From Ruminococcus sp. Marseille-P6503 (GTDB taxonomy: Bacteria; Bacillota; Clostridia; Oscillospirales; Ruminococcaceae), in contig NZ_UWPB01000001.1 of the NCBI RefSeq assembly GCF_900604945.1, positions 372,001 to 436,000 of the forward strand: 64,000 nucleotides of DNA. Direction: 5' to 3'. The notes below the pieces were generated by a model. The model was not told the DNA's origin and did no database searches. It saw nothing but the letters and a program-made list of their open reading frames with translations. This document shows positions 51,079 through 60,052 of the stretch, in pieces (position 1 is the stretch's first letter; the number at the start of each line of letters is the position of its first letter). The position numbers and the translations under genes are program-made.

Positions 51079-51116
51079 AAAAAACTCGCAAACGGCTTAA
51101 ATCAACCATCTGCGAG
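51079..51116 (-). terminator. Terminator of the tRNA-Met/Glu unit
   Basis: CTCGCA pairs with TGCGAG on the minus strand, followed by TTTTTTGC. A second weaker hairpin lies at about 51024 to 51066. Confidence 0.75.
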
Positions 51117-51125
51117 AATGTATCC

Positions 51126-51200
51126 TGGTGACCCGTACGGGAATTGAACCCATGATTCCGCCGTGAAAGGGCGGTGTCTTAACCTCTTGACCAACGGGCC
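51126..51200 (-). tRNA. tRNA-Glu(TTC)
   Basis: A cloverleaf with GGCCCGT at the 5' end, anticodon stem CCGCC/GGCGG, loop CTTTCAC (anticodon TTC), T-arm CGGGAATTGAACCCATG on the plus strand, and encoded CCA. Confidence 0.95.
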
Positions 51201-51206
51201 GTTATC

Positions 51207-51283
51207 TGGTAGCGGTAACTGGATTTGAACCAGTGACACCCTGGGTATGAACCAAGTGCTCTAGCCAACTGAGCTATACCGCC
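51207..51283 (-). tRNA. tRNA-Met(CAT), elongator type
   Basis: A cloverleaf starting GGCGGTATAGCTCAG with anticodon loop TTCATAC (CAT), acceptor GGCGGTA paired with TACCGCT and encoded CCA. The 5' end pairs normally, so it is not the initiator form. A CAT tRNA-Ile2 cannot be fully excluded by eye. Confidence 0.9.
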
Positions 51284-51311
51284 TAATCATTGTCCCTATA
51301 GCGACTTAATT

Positions 51312-51340
51312 ATTATACACTACAAAAAACGCTTTGTCAA
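51312..51340 (-). promoter_or_regulatory. Consensus promoter of the tRNA unit
   Basis: TTGACA (51340 to 51335) and TATAAT (51317 to 51312) on the minus strand, 17 bp apart: a full consensus, as expected for a stable RNA operon. Confidence 0.9.
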
Positions 51341-51470
51341 CACTTTTTTATAAAAAAACTTCTTTTTAAGCGTTTTTGTTTACTTGGCACAATTTTGCGG
51401 TTTGCTTTTTAATATTTATTGTCTGCTGCTACAATATATAAATGCCCGTTTTCAGAAATTATATACTTTT

Positions 51471-51497
51471 TTAGCACTCAATGCGAGAGAGTGCTAA
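51471..51497. promoter_or_regulatory. CIRCE element (HrcA operator)
   Basis: TTAGCACTC, nine bases, then GAGTGCTAA: a perfect match to the CIRCE inverted repeat bound by the heat-shock repressor HrcA. The nearest heat-shock gene is hsp20 at 53170 on the plus strand, with the IS110 element in between. Confidence 0.92.
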
Positions 51498-51603
51498 TTT
51501 TCATCTGATCGTCACAAAGCCATAAACTAATTATCATTTACAGGAACTATCATATAGTTGTTGAAAGACCAGCTATAAAAAGTCAATACCCAAAATGAAA
51601 AAA

Positions 51604-52803
51604 TCAAGATAAATTTTTAGGATTTTTCGTAGGGGTTGGCAAATAAGGTCTGTTCTCTTTGAGAATAACAAAAATAATATTACAAAGCTTGCGAGCAACA
51701 CCTCCGACAGCAGTGAGATGGTGCTTGCCTCTGGCTCTGAGAGATTGATAATATTCAGATAAAACGGGGTCGCAGAAAGCGGCACGCTGTGCGGCAAGCC
51801 AGATAGCTCTGCGCAGATAAGGTGAACCACGCTTGGAGATTTTGTTTTTAGTTCCTGAAAACTCTCCCGATTGTTTAACGGTAACGTCAAGTCCTGCAAA
51901 GGCAACAAGCTGATTAGGACGTTCAAAGCGGTTGATATCGCCGATCTCACTGACGATGATTGCACCAAGAACATCACCGATACCGGTGATAGTGGTTATG
52001 TATTGATTGGTTTCGTGAAGAAGATTTGAAATCTGTTCTTCAAGCTCAGAAAGCTGATTTTCAAGGAAAACAACCTGCTGCATAAGCTGCTTGATCTGAA
52101 AAGAAAAAGCGTCTTTTGCAAAGGCGATACCAAAGGTGTTTTTAGCAGCAGCTTTGAGTTCTTCAGCCTTCTCTTTGCCAAATTTACCGTGACTTGCTTT
52201 GTTCAAAATGTTGGTAAGCTTTCTTGTGGAAATTGCAAGCATATCTTCAGGTGTTGGGCAGTTCAGAAGCAACTCGGTTGATGAGCTTCCGAATGTATCT
52301 GAAAACAGCTTGTCATACTCGGGGAATACTTGGTCAAGCAATGCAATTACACGTCTTTTGCAGTCGCCGCAGGCGTCCACAACAGCAAGACGATAGCGTG
52401 AAAGCTGTCTTAATGCAATGATATTTTCCTCAGAAAGCGAGGTTGCGGAATATTCTCCGAAACGCATAATCTGAGCGATGATATATGAATCCTTAGAGTC
52501 GTTCTTGGTCTGACGAATATACATTTTTCTGAAAGCTTCGGACTGAATAGGGTTGATAACCTTGACAGTATATCCAAGCTCAAGGAAAAAAGCATATACG
52601 GAAAGCCAGTAGTGACCAGTTGCTTCCATTCCGATGATAACATCGTCAGGAGCAATTTCAAATTTTTCAAAAACAGCAAGGATTTTCCCACAGCCTTGCT
52701 TGTCGTTGGCGAAGGGGATGCTGTCAAGCAGAGTTTTGCCGTTTATGTCGATGACGGAAGCCTCGTGCTTGTATTTAGCGATGTCAATTCCGCAATAAAA
52801 CAT
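51604..52803 (-). CDS. IS110-family transposase (DEDD recombinase)
   Basis: The 399-residue recombinase has an N-terminal RuvC-like DEDD domain: Asp in FYCGIDIAK, Glu in GMEATGHYW and the NDSKDS motif. A coiled coil lies at about residues 250 to 285, and a C-terminal Transposase_20 domain holds FAGLDVTVKQSGEFSG, whose Ser is the proposed nucleophile. Full length and uninterrupted, so probably active. The protein uses a bridge RNA encoded in the element to choose donor and target sites. Confidence 0.96.
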   Translation of the reverse strand: MFYCGIDIAKYKHEASVIDINGKTLLDSIPFANDKQGCGKILAVFEKFEIAPDDVIIGMEATGHYWLSVYAFFLELGYTVKVINPIQSEAFRKMYIRQTKNDSKDSYIIAQIMRFGEYSATSLSEENIIALRQLSRYRLAVVDACGDCKRRVIALLDQVFPEYDKLFSDTFGSSSTELLLNCPTPEDMLAISTRKLTNILNKASHGKFGKEKAEELKAAAKNTFGIAFAKDAFSFQIKQLMQQVVFLENQLSELEEQISNLLHETNQYITTITGIGDVLGAIIVSEIGDINRFERPNQLVAFAGLDVTVKQSGEFSGTKNKISKRGSPYLRRAIWLAAQRAAFCDPVLSEYYQSLRARGKHHLTAVGGVARKLCNIIFVILKENRPYLPTPTKNPKNLS

Positions 52804-52809
52804 TGTGAT

Positions 52810-52990
52810 ACACCTCGTAAAATTTTGTTACAGCAAAGGTTATCCTCTGTATTTTACGGAAATACAACCTCGTTAGATATTCAGCACTTAAATGCTATCC
52901 AGCTCATTCGCATCTGTCCGTAAAGCAGAGGCGCTACTCTTTCAAAGGAAGCCTTGCTTCAAGGAAGCGAACAGCGCCCTCTGACTGTAC
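52810..52990 (-). ncRNA. Candidate IS110 bridge RNA (about 180 nt)
   Basis: The minus-strand transcript would begin with a large stem-loop (CAGAGGGCGCT pairs with AGCGCCTCTG, 52983 to 52925) with a wide internal loop, the usual target-binding loop. A second structured part near 52830 to 52870 includes GTATTT/AAATAC and GGTT/AACC. Length, position just 5' of the transposase and two-loop form match known bridge RNAs. Confidence 0.65.
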
Positions 52991-52996
52991 AGATTT

Positions 52997-53025
52997 ATTA
53001 TCTCACATTTCTGTGTGATAAACAA
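52997..53025 (-). promoter_or_regulatory. Promoter of the bridge RNA
   Basis: On the minus strand TTGTTT (53025 to 53020) and GATAAT (53002 to 52997) are 17 bp apart, placing the start near 52990. In other IS110 elements the -35 comes from the opposite end after circularisation, so part of this may be flanking DNA. Confidence 0.55.
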
Positions 53026-53169
53026 GAGGTTTCATAGGGGTTCTCTTTAAATTACCCTTAAATTTATTATACGAGGAAGAGTGATACCAATGTATAAAGT
53101 ATAGCGCAGCAGGCAAAATAAAAACAAAAAACTATGAACCGTATTATAATTTAATAAGGAGGAATTTAT

Positions 53170-53595
53170 ATGTTTGGACTTACGCCGTTTGAAAGAAAGA
53201 GCTTTGATCTGTTTGACGCGTTTCATGATTTTGAAAAGGATTTCTTCACCGGTAACCTGCCGATGAATTCCTGCAAAACCGATATTCGTGACGAAGGGGA
53301 TAAATTTGTAATGGAAGCCGAGCTTCCGGGCTTCGACAAGAGCGATATCAAGCTTGACATCAACGGAAATTATCTGATTCTGTCAGCGGAGCATAACACC
53401 GACTCCGAGGACAAATCAAAGGACGGCAATTATATCTGCCGTGAACGCAGCTTCGGCTCCTATCAGAGAAGCTTCGATGTTTCTGCTGTAAAAACAGACG
53501 AGATTTCAGCAGAGTATAAAAACGGTATTCTTACCGTTGTTCTTCCCAAGAAAACGGAAACCGCTTCAAGCACTAAACGTCTTGAGATCAAATAA
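53170..53595 (+). CDS. Small heat-shock protein Hsp20
   Basis: The 141-residue alpha-crystallin-type chaperone has an N-terminal arm (FDLFDAFHDFEKDFF), a crystallin domain (DKFVMEAELPGFDKSDIKLD to the conserved AEYKNGILTVVLPK) and a short tail with KRLEIK. It holds unfolded proteins for refolding under stress. AAGGAGG precedes the ATG. No good promoter is visible in the 130 bp upstream up to the IS110 element, and the perfect CIRCE element lies on the far side of the element. Confidence 0.95.
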   Translation: MFGLTPFERKSFDLFDAFHDFEKDFFTGNLPMNSCKTDIRDEGDKFVMEAELPGFDKSDIKLDINGNYLILSAEHNTDSEDKSKDGNYICRERSFGSYQRSFDVSAVKTDEISAEYKNGILTVVLPKKTETASSTKRLEIK

Positions 53596-53604
53596 ATCGC
53601 ATTA

Positions 53605-53636
53605 GCCTCCGCGCCTTCAAACGCGGAGGCTTTTTA
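53605..53636 (+). terminator. Terminator of hsp20
   Basis: GCCTCCGCG pairs with CGCGGAGGC, followed by TTTTTAT. Confidence 0.92.
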
Positions 53637-53883
53637 TATTTCAGGAAAGCCGCGGATAACCGTTTGACGGCTCTTTATATGATTATTGCACGGTATTGCC
53701 TAAAGTAAAACGTTTACCGCCAAGCGTTTTTTGTCTAAAAGAGAAAACTTTCCGAAAAACAGTTTAAAATCTTTGCCTTTATTAATATTTTATGATACAA
53801 TAAATTCAGCAAACTGATAGACACCGCCGCAGTATCGGGCTTGATAAAGCGGCGGTAAGAATGTAAAACGGAGGACTATTATA

Positions 53884-55089
53884 ATGAATATTGCTGTCGC
53901 TCAGTCAGGAGGACCTACCTGCGCTATAAACGCGTCTTTGGTAGGAGTTTTCAAGCAGGCTCTGAAAACGCCGGAGATAGACGCCGTTTTCGGTTCAATT
54001 AACGGAATTGAGGGGATCATAAACGATGAGCTAATAGATCTGAAGCTTGTAATCAAATCCAATGAGGATATGGAGCTGTTAAGACAGACTCCGTCTACGG
54101 TTTTAGGCTCATGCCGCTGCAAGCTTCCGGAAGCTGACAGCGATTATTCTGTTTATGAAAAAATACTGACCTGCTTTGAAAAGCACCGTATTGAAGCGTT
54201 TTTCTATATAGGCGGCAACGATTCTATGGATACGGTCATGAAGTTATCCGCCTATCTGAAAGAGGCAGGATCTTCGGTTAGAGTAATCGGTATACCTAAG
54301 ACCATTGACAACGACCTGCCTGTGACCGACCATACCCCGGGTTTTGGTTCTGCGGCAAAATACGTCGCGGCAACTATTCAGGAGATTATCCGCGACAGCT
54401 CGGTTTATTCCATTGAATCCATAACCATAGTGGAGATAATGGGACGCCATGCCGGGTGGCTTACCGCTTCTACCTGTGTTTTAAGGGCTAACGGAGAAAT
54501 AGCCCCTCACCTTATATATCTTCCCGAGCGTGAATTTTCCGTTGAACGCTTTGTGGAGGACGTAAGAGCAATGCAGGCAAAGCACAAAGCGGTGGTTATC
54601 GCCGTTTCGGAGGGCGTCGAGATTTCTGAAAAGGACGAGGATTTCCGTTCAGGAGCCGTTGACAGCTTCGGTCATAAATATCTTTCAGGAATAGGCAAGG
54701 CTCTGGAGCAGATACTGAGGGAAAGAATCGGCTGCAAGGTGCGCTCCGTTGAGCTTAACGTAATGCAGAGATGTTCCTCGCACATATGCTCAAAGACGGA
54801 TATAGACGAGGCTGAAGAAATAGGAGCGAGGGGAGTGCTTGCCGCACTCAGCGGAGAAACCGGCAGAACTATGGTGTTTAAGAGGCTTTCAGACGTTCCT
54901 TATGTTGTTACTGTAGAATCCACCGAAGCGTCAAACGTAGCCAATAAAGAAAAATTCTTTCCTGAAAAATGGATCAACAAGCAGGGCAATAATGTAACGG
55001 ATTCAGCAATTTCATATTTTCTGCCGCTTATACAGGGTGATGTAAAAATTGCTATGAGAAACGGCATACCGCTGCATTTTAAATTATAG
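53884..55089 (+). CDS. pfp: Pyrophosphate-type 6-phosphofructokinase
   Basis: The 401-residue enzyme phosphorylates fructose 6-phosphate. The N-terminal AVAQSGGPT, the GGNDSMDT loop (Asp/Asn in place of the Gly of ATP enzymes), PKTIDNDLP with its Lys, and MGRHAGWL all fit the PPi-dependent class. Its presence with ppdK nearby fits a PPi-linked glycolysis. GGAGG precedes the ATG. The donor is inferred from motifs, not tested. Confidence 0.9.
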   Translation: MNIAVAQSGGPTCAINASLVGVFKQALKTPEIDAVFGSINGIEGIINDELIDLKLVIKSNEDMELLRQTPSTVLGSCRCKLPEADSDYSVYEKILTCFEKHRIEAFFYIGGNDSMDTVMKLSAYLKEAGSSVRVIGIPKTIDNDLPVTDHTPGFGSAAKYVAATIQEIIRDSSVYSIESITIVEIMGRHAGWLTASTCVLRANGEIAPHLIYLPEREFSVERFVEDVRAMQAKHKAVVIAVSEGVEISEKDEDFRSGAVDSFGHKYLSGIGKALEQILRERIGCKVRSVELNVMQRCSSHICSKTDIDEAEEIGARGVLAALSGETGRTMVFKRLSDVPYVVTVESTEASNVANKEKFFPEKWINKQGNNVTDSAISYFLPLIQGDVKIAMRNGIPLHFKL

Positions 55090-55124
55090 TTTTGTAGAAC
55101 GGAATTATTCAGGCGGGGTGAAAA

Positions 55125-55688
55125 ATGGGGTCAAATAAGAAATGGGATGGATTGCGGTTTGAAGTAATTCAGTATTGCGCAGAAAAAGGTATCTGCGAAA
55201 GCGATTTTAGGTTTTTAGGCATTTATGAATGGCAGAATGTTTATGACAGATTGTTGAAAACATTTGTGGAAGAGGAATACGCAGCAAAGCATGGCTTATA
55301 CTGGTCCAATATTGAGGCAGGATTTCGTAAGGATATCCATAAAATTTATTCCTTTATGGAAGGTAGTGAAAATTGCGCTTCCTATGAATGGATTGAAAAA
55401 CTTCCGGAGATAGTGAAATGTGAAAAAATATATCTTTTTCTGGAAGAGGATAAACAGACGGCAAAATACTGGATAGCGGAATGCAACCCAGCCGTTGTCC
55501 ATCTTATTATTAATGATGCAATCTATCCGACAGACTATTACATGACAAAAGACTATTACATGACAAAAGACTATTACATGACAAACAAAAAATTTGACTG
55601 GCTTATCACAGAGAACCACCATGATATTGTCCAGTTTATTGGAAAAGGATTAGATATAAACGTCATAAAAGCTGTGTGTACAAAGTAG
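55125..55688 (+). CDS. Hypothetical protein with DYYMTK repeats
   Basis: The 187-residue helical, acidic protein (YEWIEKLPEIVKCEKIYLFL; YWIAECNPAVVHLIIND) has no recognised family, though the size and style resemble immunity-type or DUF proteins. Three 18-bp tandem repeats at 55533 to 55586 encode DYYMTK. The ribosome-binding site (GGCGGGG) is weak. It lies 35 bp after pfp. Confidence 0.6.
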   Translation: MGSNKKWDGLRFEVIQYCAEKGICESDFRFLGIYEWQNVYDRLLKTFVEEEYAAKHGLYWSNIEAGFRKDIHKIYSFMEGSENCASYEWIEKLPEIVKCEKIYLFLEEDKQTAKYWIAECNPAVVHLIINDAIYPTDYYMTKDYYMTKDYYMTNKKFDWLITENHHDIVQFIGKGLDINVIKAVCTK

Positions 55689-56109
55689 ACGGATTGGTTA
55701 ATTTTATAATCTGGCAAATTATGATTTTACGCTGCCGGAGCCGCCATAGCGAAACACGACACGTCATATTTTATTTTACTAAAAAAATTACGGATTTTAC
55801 CATAAGCTTTATATTCAGTAAATTAAGAAAAATCAGATTGATTTGCCAATTAACTTAATTTATAACTGAAAATCGGGAACATTATGGGATTAAAATCGGC
55901 ATTTGATTGTGCAAAATGTACGAAAAAATATGAGAAACATTGTGAAAAAATTTCTGTCAAAAATATATAAAAACTATAGTAATTTTTGAAATAATCTGCT
56001 ATAATAAATTTGTTACCGTATGATAGGCTTGTCATGCCATGACGGCTTTATGGGATTGTCAAGGTACTATAAAAATACGGAATTCAAATTTTTTTGGAGG
56101 TAGATACCA
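55689..56109. other. Non-coding gap before ppdK
   Basis: No supported gene. AT-rich with a TATAAT at 56000 to 56005 but no clear -35 at 17 bp, then a leader of about 100 nt with imperfect repeats around 56027 to 56048. The GGAGG of ppdK is at 56096. Confidence 0.55.
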
Positions 56110-58740
56110 ATGAGCAAAAAGTGGGTATATCTGTTCTCAGAGGGCGACGCTAGTATGAGAGAGCTTCTCGGCGGTAAGGGCGCGAACCTTGCTGAGATGA
56201 CAAAGCTCGGTCTTCCGGTTCCGCAGGGATTTACAATTACAACAGAGGCTTGTACTCAGTATTATGAGGACGGCAGACAGATCAGCGATGAAATCCAGGC
56301 TCAGATCAACGAGTATATCGGCAAGATGGAGGAGATCACCGGAAAGAAGTTCGGAGATAAGGAGAATCCGCTGCTCGTATCCGTTCGTTCGGGTGCAAGA
56401 GCTTCTATGCCCGGAATGATGGATACAATTCTCAACCTTGGTCTTAATGAAGAGGTTGTTGAGGTAATTGCTGAGAAATCCAACAATCCCCGCTGGGCAT
56501 GGGACTGCTACAGAAGATTTATTCAGATGTATTCCGACGTAGTTATGGAAGTCGGCAAAAAGTATTTTGAAGAGCTTATCGACGATATGAAGGCCAAGAA
56601 GGGCGTTACGCAGGACGTTGAGCTTACTGCTGAGGACCTTAAGGAGCTTGCTTCACAGTTCAAGGCTGAATACAAGGAAAAAATCGGTGAGGATTTCCCG
56701 GCTGATCCTAAGGAGCAGCTTATGGGTGCGGTCAAGGCCGTATTCCGTTCATGGGACAACCCCAGAGCCAACGTTTACAGACGTGACAACGATATCCCTT
56801 ATTCTTGGGGTACTGCCGTTAACGTTCAGTCGATGGCTTTCGGAAACATGGGCGACGACTGCGGTACGGGCGTTGCGTTTACCCGCGACCCTGCTACCGG
56901 CGCTAAGGGTCTGTTCGGAGAGTTTCTGACAAACGCTCAGGGCGAGGACGTAGTTGCCGGAGTTCGTACTCCTATGCACATTTCCGAAATGGAGCAGAAG
57001 TTCCCCGAGGCTTTCGCTCAGTTTAACGAGGTATGCAAGACTCTTGAAAATCACTACAGAGATATGCAGGATATGGAGTTTACAGTTGAACACGGTAAGC
57101 TTTATATGCTTCAGACAAGAAACGGAAAGAGAACCGCTCAGGCTGCTCTCAAGATCGCCTGCGATCTGGTTGACGAGGGTATGAGAACTGAGGAAGAAGC
57201 GGTTGCTATGATCGACCCGAGAAACCTCGATACTCTTCTCCATCCGCAGTTTGACGCCAAGGCACTCAAGGCTGCTGTTCCTATGGGCAAGGGACTCGGC
57301 GCTTCTCCCGGAGCTGCCTGCGGTAAGGTAGTATTTACAGCAGAGGACGCTGAGGCTTGGAACGCCAAGGGTGAAAAGGTCGTTCTCGTAAGACTTGAAA
57401 CTTCTCCTGAGGATATTACAGGTATGAAGGCTTCGCAGGGTATTCTTACAGTCCGCGGCGGTATGACTTCTCACGCGGCCGTTGTTGCCCGCGGTATGGG
57501 TACCTGCTGCGTATCAGGCTGCTCTGATATCGTTATGGACGAGGCTAACAAGAAGTTTACTCTCGGCGGTAAGGAGTTCCACGAGGGAGATTATATTTCC
57601 ATCGACGGTTCTACCGGTAACATCTACGACGGAATCATTCCTACTGTAGACGCGACTATCGCCGGCGAGTTCGGAAGAATCATGTCATGGGCTGACAAGT
57701 ACAGAAGACTCAAGGTAAGAACCAACGCTGATACTCCTGCCGACGCTAAGAAGGCAAGAGAGCTGGGCGCTGAAGGTATCGGTCTTTGCCGTACTGAGCA
57801 TATGTTCTTTGAGGCTGACAGAATCGCGGCGTTCAGAGAGATGATCTGCTCCGATACAGTTGAAGAGAGAGAGGCTGCTCTCGCTAAGATCGAGCCTATG
57901 CAGCAGGGCGATTTCGAGGCTCTTTACGAGGCTCTCGAAGGAAATCCTGTAACTATCAGATTCCTTGATCCTCCGCTTCACGAGTTCGTTCCTACTGAAG
58001 AGGCTGACATTAAGGCTCTTGCTGACGCTCAGGGCAAGTCTGTTGAAACTATCAAGGCTATAATTGCTTCGCTTCACGAGTTCAATCCGATGATGGGTCA
58101 CAGAGGCTGCCGTCTTGCGGTAACATATCCTGAGATTGCAAAGATGCAGACAAAGGCTGTCATCAAGGCTGCTATCAACGTTAAGAAGGCTCATCCTGAC
58201 TGGAACGTAGAGCCTGAGATCATGATTCCTCTGGTTGGCGACGTTAAGGAGCTTAAGTACGTTAAGAAGGTCGTAGTTGAAACTGCCGACGCTGTTATAG
58301 CTGAGGCTGGCTCTGACCTCAAGTATGAGGTTGGTACAATGATCGAGATCCCGAGAGCTGCTCTTACAGCCGACGAGATCGCTTCAGAGGCTGATTTCTT
58401 CTGCTTCGGTACAAACGACCTGACTCAGATGACTTTCGGCTTCTCAAGAGATGACGCAGGAAAATTCCTCGACGCTTACTATGACGCTAAGATCTTTGAG
58501 AACGATCCGTTTGCTAAGCTCGACCAGAACGGCGTAGGCAAGCTTATGGAAATGGCGATCAAGCTTGGCAAGCCGGTTAATCCGAACCTTCACATCGGTA
58601 TCTGCGGAGAGCACGGCGGAGATCCTTCGTCAGTTGAATTCTGCCACAAGATCGGTCTTGATTATGTATCCTGCTCGCCTTTCAGAGTGCCGATCGCCAG
58701 ACTTGCCGCTGCACAGGCTGCGATTGCAAGCAAGGGTTAA
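56110..58740 (+). CDS. ppdK: Pyruvate, phosphate dikinase
   Basis: This 876-residue enzyme interconverts pyruvate, ATP and phosphate with PEP, AMP and PPi. Features in order: the N-terminal nucleotide-binding domain (LLGGKGANLAEMTKLGLPVP), the phosphohistidine motif GGMTSHAAVVARGMG (catalytic His) and the C-terminal PEP/pyruvate barrel (GLCRTEHMF, EIPRAAL, GTNDLTQMTFGFSRDD). Length is standard. Strong codon bias (few rare codons) suggests high expression. A terminator follows at 58794. Confidence 0.98.
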   Translation: MSKKWVYLFSEGDASMRELLGGKGANLAEMTKLGLPVPQGFTITTEACTQYYEDGRQISDEIQAQINEYIGKMEEITGKKFGDKENPLLVSVRSGARASMPGMMDTILNLGLNEEVVEVIAEKSNNPRWAWDCYRRFIQMYSDVVMEVGKKYFEELIDDMKAKKGVTQDVELTAEDLKELASQFKAEYKEKIGEDFPADPKEQLMGAVKAVFRSWDNPRANVYRRDNDIPYSWGTAVNVQSMAFGNMGDDCGTGVAFTRDPATGAKGLFGEFLTNAQGEDVVAGVRTPMHISEMEQKFPEAFAQFNEVCKTLENHYRDMQDMEFTVEHGKLYMLQTRNGKRTAQAALKIACDLVDEGMRTEEEAVAMIDPRNLDTLLHPQFDAKALKAAVPMGKGLGASPGAACGKVVFTAEDAEAWNAKGEKVVLVRLETSPEDITGMKASQGILTVRGGMTSHAAVVARGMGTCCVSGCSDIVMDEANKKFTLGGKEFHEGDYISIDGSTGNIYDGIIPTVDATIAGEFGRIMSWADKYRRLKVRTNADTPADAKKARELGAEGIGLCRTEHMFFEADRIAAFREMICSDTVEEREAALAKIEPMQQGDFEALYEALEGNPVTIRFLDPPLHEFVPTEEADIKALADAQGKSVETIKAIIASLHEFNPMMGHRGCRLAVTYPEIAKMQTKAVIKAAINVKKAHPDWNVEPEIMIPLVGDVKELKYVKKVVVETADAVIAEAGSDLKYEVGTMIEIPRAALTADEIASEADFFCFGTNDLTQMTFGFSRDDAGKFLDAYYDAKIFENDPFAKLDQNGVGKLMEMAIKLGKPVNPNLHIGICGEHGGDPSSVEFCHKIGLDYVSCSPFRVPIARLAAAQAAIASKG

Positions 58741-59122
58741 TTTGACAATCCTGATTTTGGGCAAACCTAATTTGTAAAACCATAATAGAAATTGACCTTG
58801 TGTACCTTCGGGTATGCAAGGTCTTTTTTACGCCGAAAGCCTTGCGAATCCCGCATTTTTGAAAATAAAATCACAGTTTTATTAGCATTACCAGAAATGC
58901 AAAACTCAAATTTCAATGCACCGAAAAACGGTATTGAGAGTTGCCCAGAATAAAGTTGACCTTGTTTATAAATAGCTACTATACAGCCGAGGTCAATCAC
59001 GATTTTTACGGGGCGGAGCAGCTCTCCGTCCTTTACTTTTTCGGAGATAAGTGGTACAATAAGCTTGTTTGGCAGAGGTTATCTGCTCGATAAATCGGAA
59101 TTTGTAAGGATGTGAGTGAGCA
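58741..59122. other. Non-coding gap with ppdK terminator
   Basis: It contains the terminator at 58794 to 58829. No supported gene follows; a 77-codon minus-strand frame (58767 to 59000) runs through the terminator and is rejected. The ribosome-binding region of the next gene is weak (AAGGATG). Confidence 0.6.
58794..58829 (+). terminator. Terminator of ppdK
   Basis: GACCTTG pairs with CAAGGTC with an inner ACC/GGT pair and a TTCG loop region, followed by six T residues. Confidence 0.88.
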
Positions 59123-59746
59123 ATGAATAAGGAAGTTAAGAAATTAGTGCTTGATGTTTTTGATGAAATAGACGAGATAATGAGTGAATATGGATTTAAG
59201 CGGAGAAGAAACGGACTTATTTATTCCAGAACTTTCGGGAACACCAAACAGAAAGTTGAACTTGTATTTCAAACACATCCTTTAGGACAACCAGATGCAT
59301 TAGCTCGTATATACCCGTGGTTATCTGTGCATTATCCAGAAGTAAATCAATTTGCAACTGCTGTTTTAGGAGAAAACATTATAATTGACAGCCTCAAAGA
59401 TTTGACGCTAAGACAACCAATTCATATAGGTGAAAAAAATGAGCGGTGGTTCATATATAATGAGTCAGATATTAAAACACTTTCATTGAAAATAAAAGAA
59501 TATTTTGTAAAGAATACAATACCGTTTTTTAATTCTCTTAAAAGTATAGAGCAATATATAAGAATGTATGAAATGCAAGATAAACGACTTTTGATGGATG
59601 ATAGGCAACATATTTATTTTGCTTGTGCATATGCCTTGAAAAAAGAGTACCAAAAGGGATATGATTTATTAGAGAAGAGATTTGGAAAAGCTGGTTCTTG
59701 TAGAACATATCAAAAATTGTTTGAATATTTTGAACAACGATTGTGA
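59123..59746 (+). CDS. Hypothetical protein, DUF4304-like
   Basis: The 207-residue protein starts with a helix and strand pattern (FDEIDEIMSEYGFKRRRNGL; IYPWLSVHYPEV) that resembles DUF4304-type immunity-like proteins, recalled with low certainty. The C-terminus is helical and TPR-like (YALKKEYQKGYDLLEKRFGK). AT-rich compared with its neighbours, so it may have been acquired. Terminators follow at 59793. Confidence 0.55.
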   Translation: MNKEVKKLVLDVFDEIDEIMSEYGFKRRRNGLIYSRTFGNTKQKVELVFQTHPLGQPDALARIYPWLSVHYPEVNQFATAVLGENIIIDSLKDLTLRQPIHIGEKNERWFIYNESDIKTLSLKIKEYFVKNTIPFFNSLKSIEQYIRMYEMQDKRLLMDDRQHIYFACAYALKKEYQKGYDLLEKRFGKAGSCRTYQKLFEYFEQRL

Positions 59747-59792
59747 TACAAATTACAGTTTAGCGAACAGTTAAAACAGAATATTTTACACA

Positions 59793-59824
59793 GCAGTCAA
59801 GCGAAAAACCTTGGCTGCTTTTTT
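59793..59824 (+). terminator. Terminator after the hypothetical gene
   Basis: GCAGTCAAG pairs with CTTGGCTGC, then TTTTTT. Confidence 0.75.
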
Positions 59825-59875
59825 GCTGATATAGGAGTTTATATGATTTTTCTCGGCGGCGTTATAAAAATACAC

Positions 59876-59916
59876 AGACCTTGTGAGCCAATACGGTTCA
59901 CAGGGTCTTATTTTTT
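59876..59916 (+). terminator. Second hairpin with T-run
   Basis: AGACCTTGTGA pairs imperfectly with TTCACAGGGTCT, followed by a run of T residues near 59911. Purpose unclear, as no gene separates it from the previous terminator. Confidence 0.6.
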
Positions 59917-60052
59917 GCATACAAATAGCTGCAAAACACTTTAACCGTAAGCTTTAACGCATATAAGAAAATATCAGCGGATTTTCACATTATTATAACA
60001 ATTTTATGATATACTAACAAAAATATTATTAAGACAAAAAGCAGGTGAAGCT

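Larger units (their letters stand above)
51540..53030 (-). mobile_element. IS110-family insertion sequence (ends approximate)
   Basis: It consists of the IS110 transposase gene plus a non-coding end of about 200 bp upstream of it that carries a structured RNA, as in IS110-group elements. This family lacks clear terminal inverted repeats and target duplications, so the ends cannot be fixed by eye. The given limits are estimates from the hsp20 and CIRCE flanks. Confidence 0.75.

Noticed and set aside
53145-53150. TATAAT just upstream of hsp20 as its promoter
   Set aside because: It lies only 20 bp from the start codon, overlaps the leader and ribosome-binding site and has no -35 partner.
58767-59000. 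77-codon minus-strand frame after ppdK
   Set aside because: It runs through the ppdK terminator and has no ribosome-binding site.
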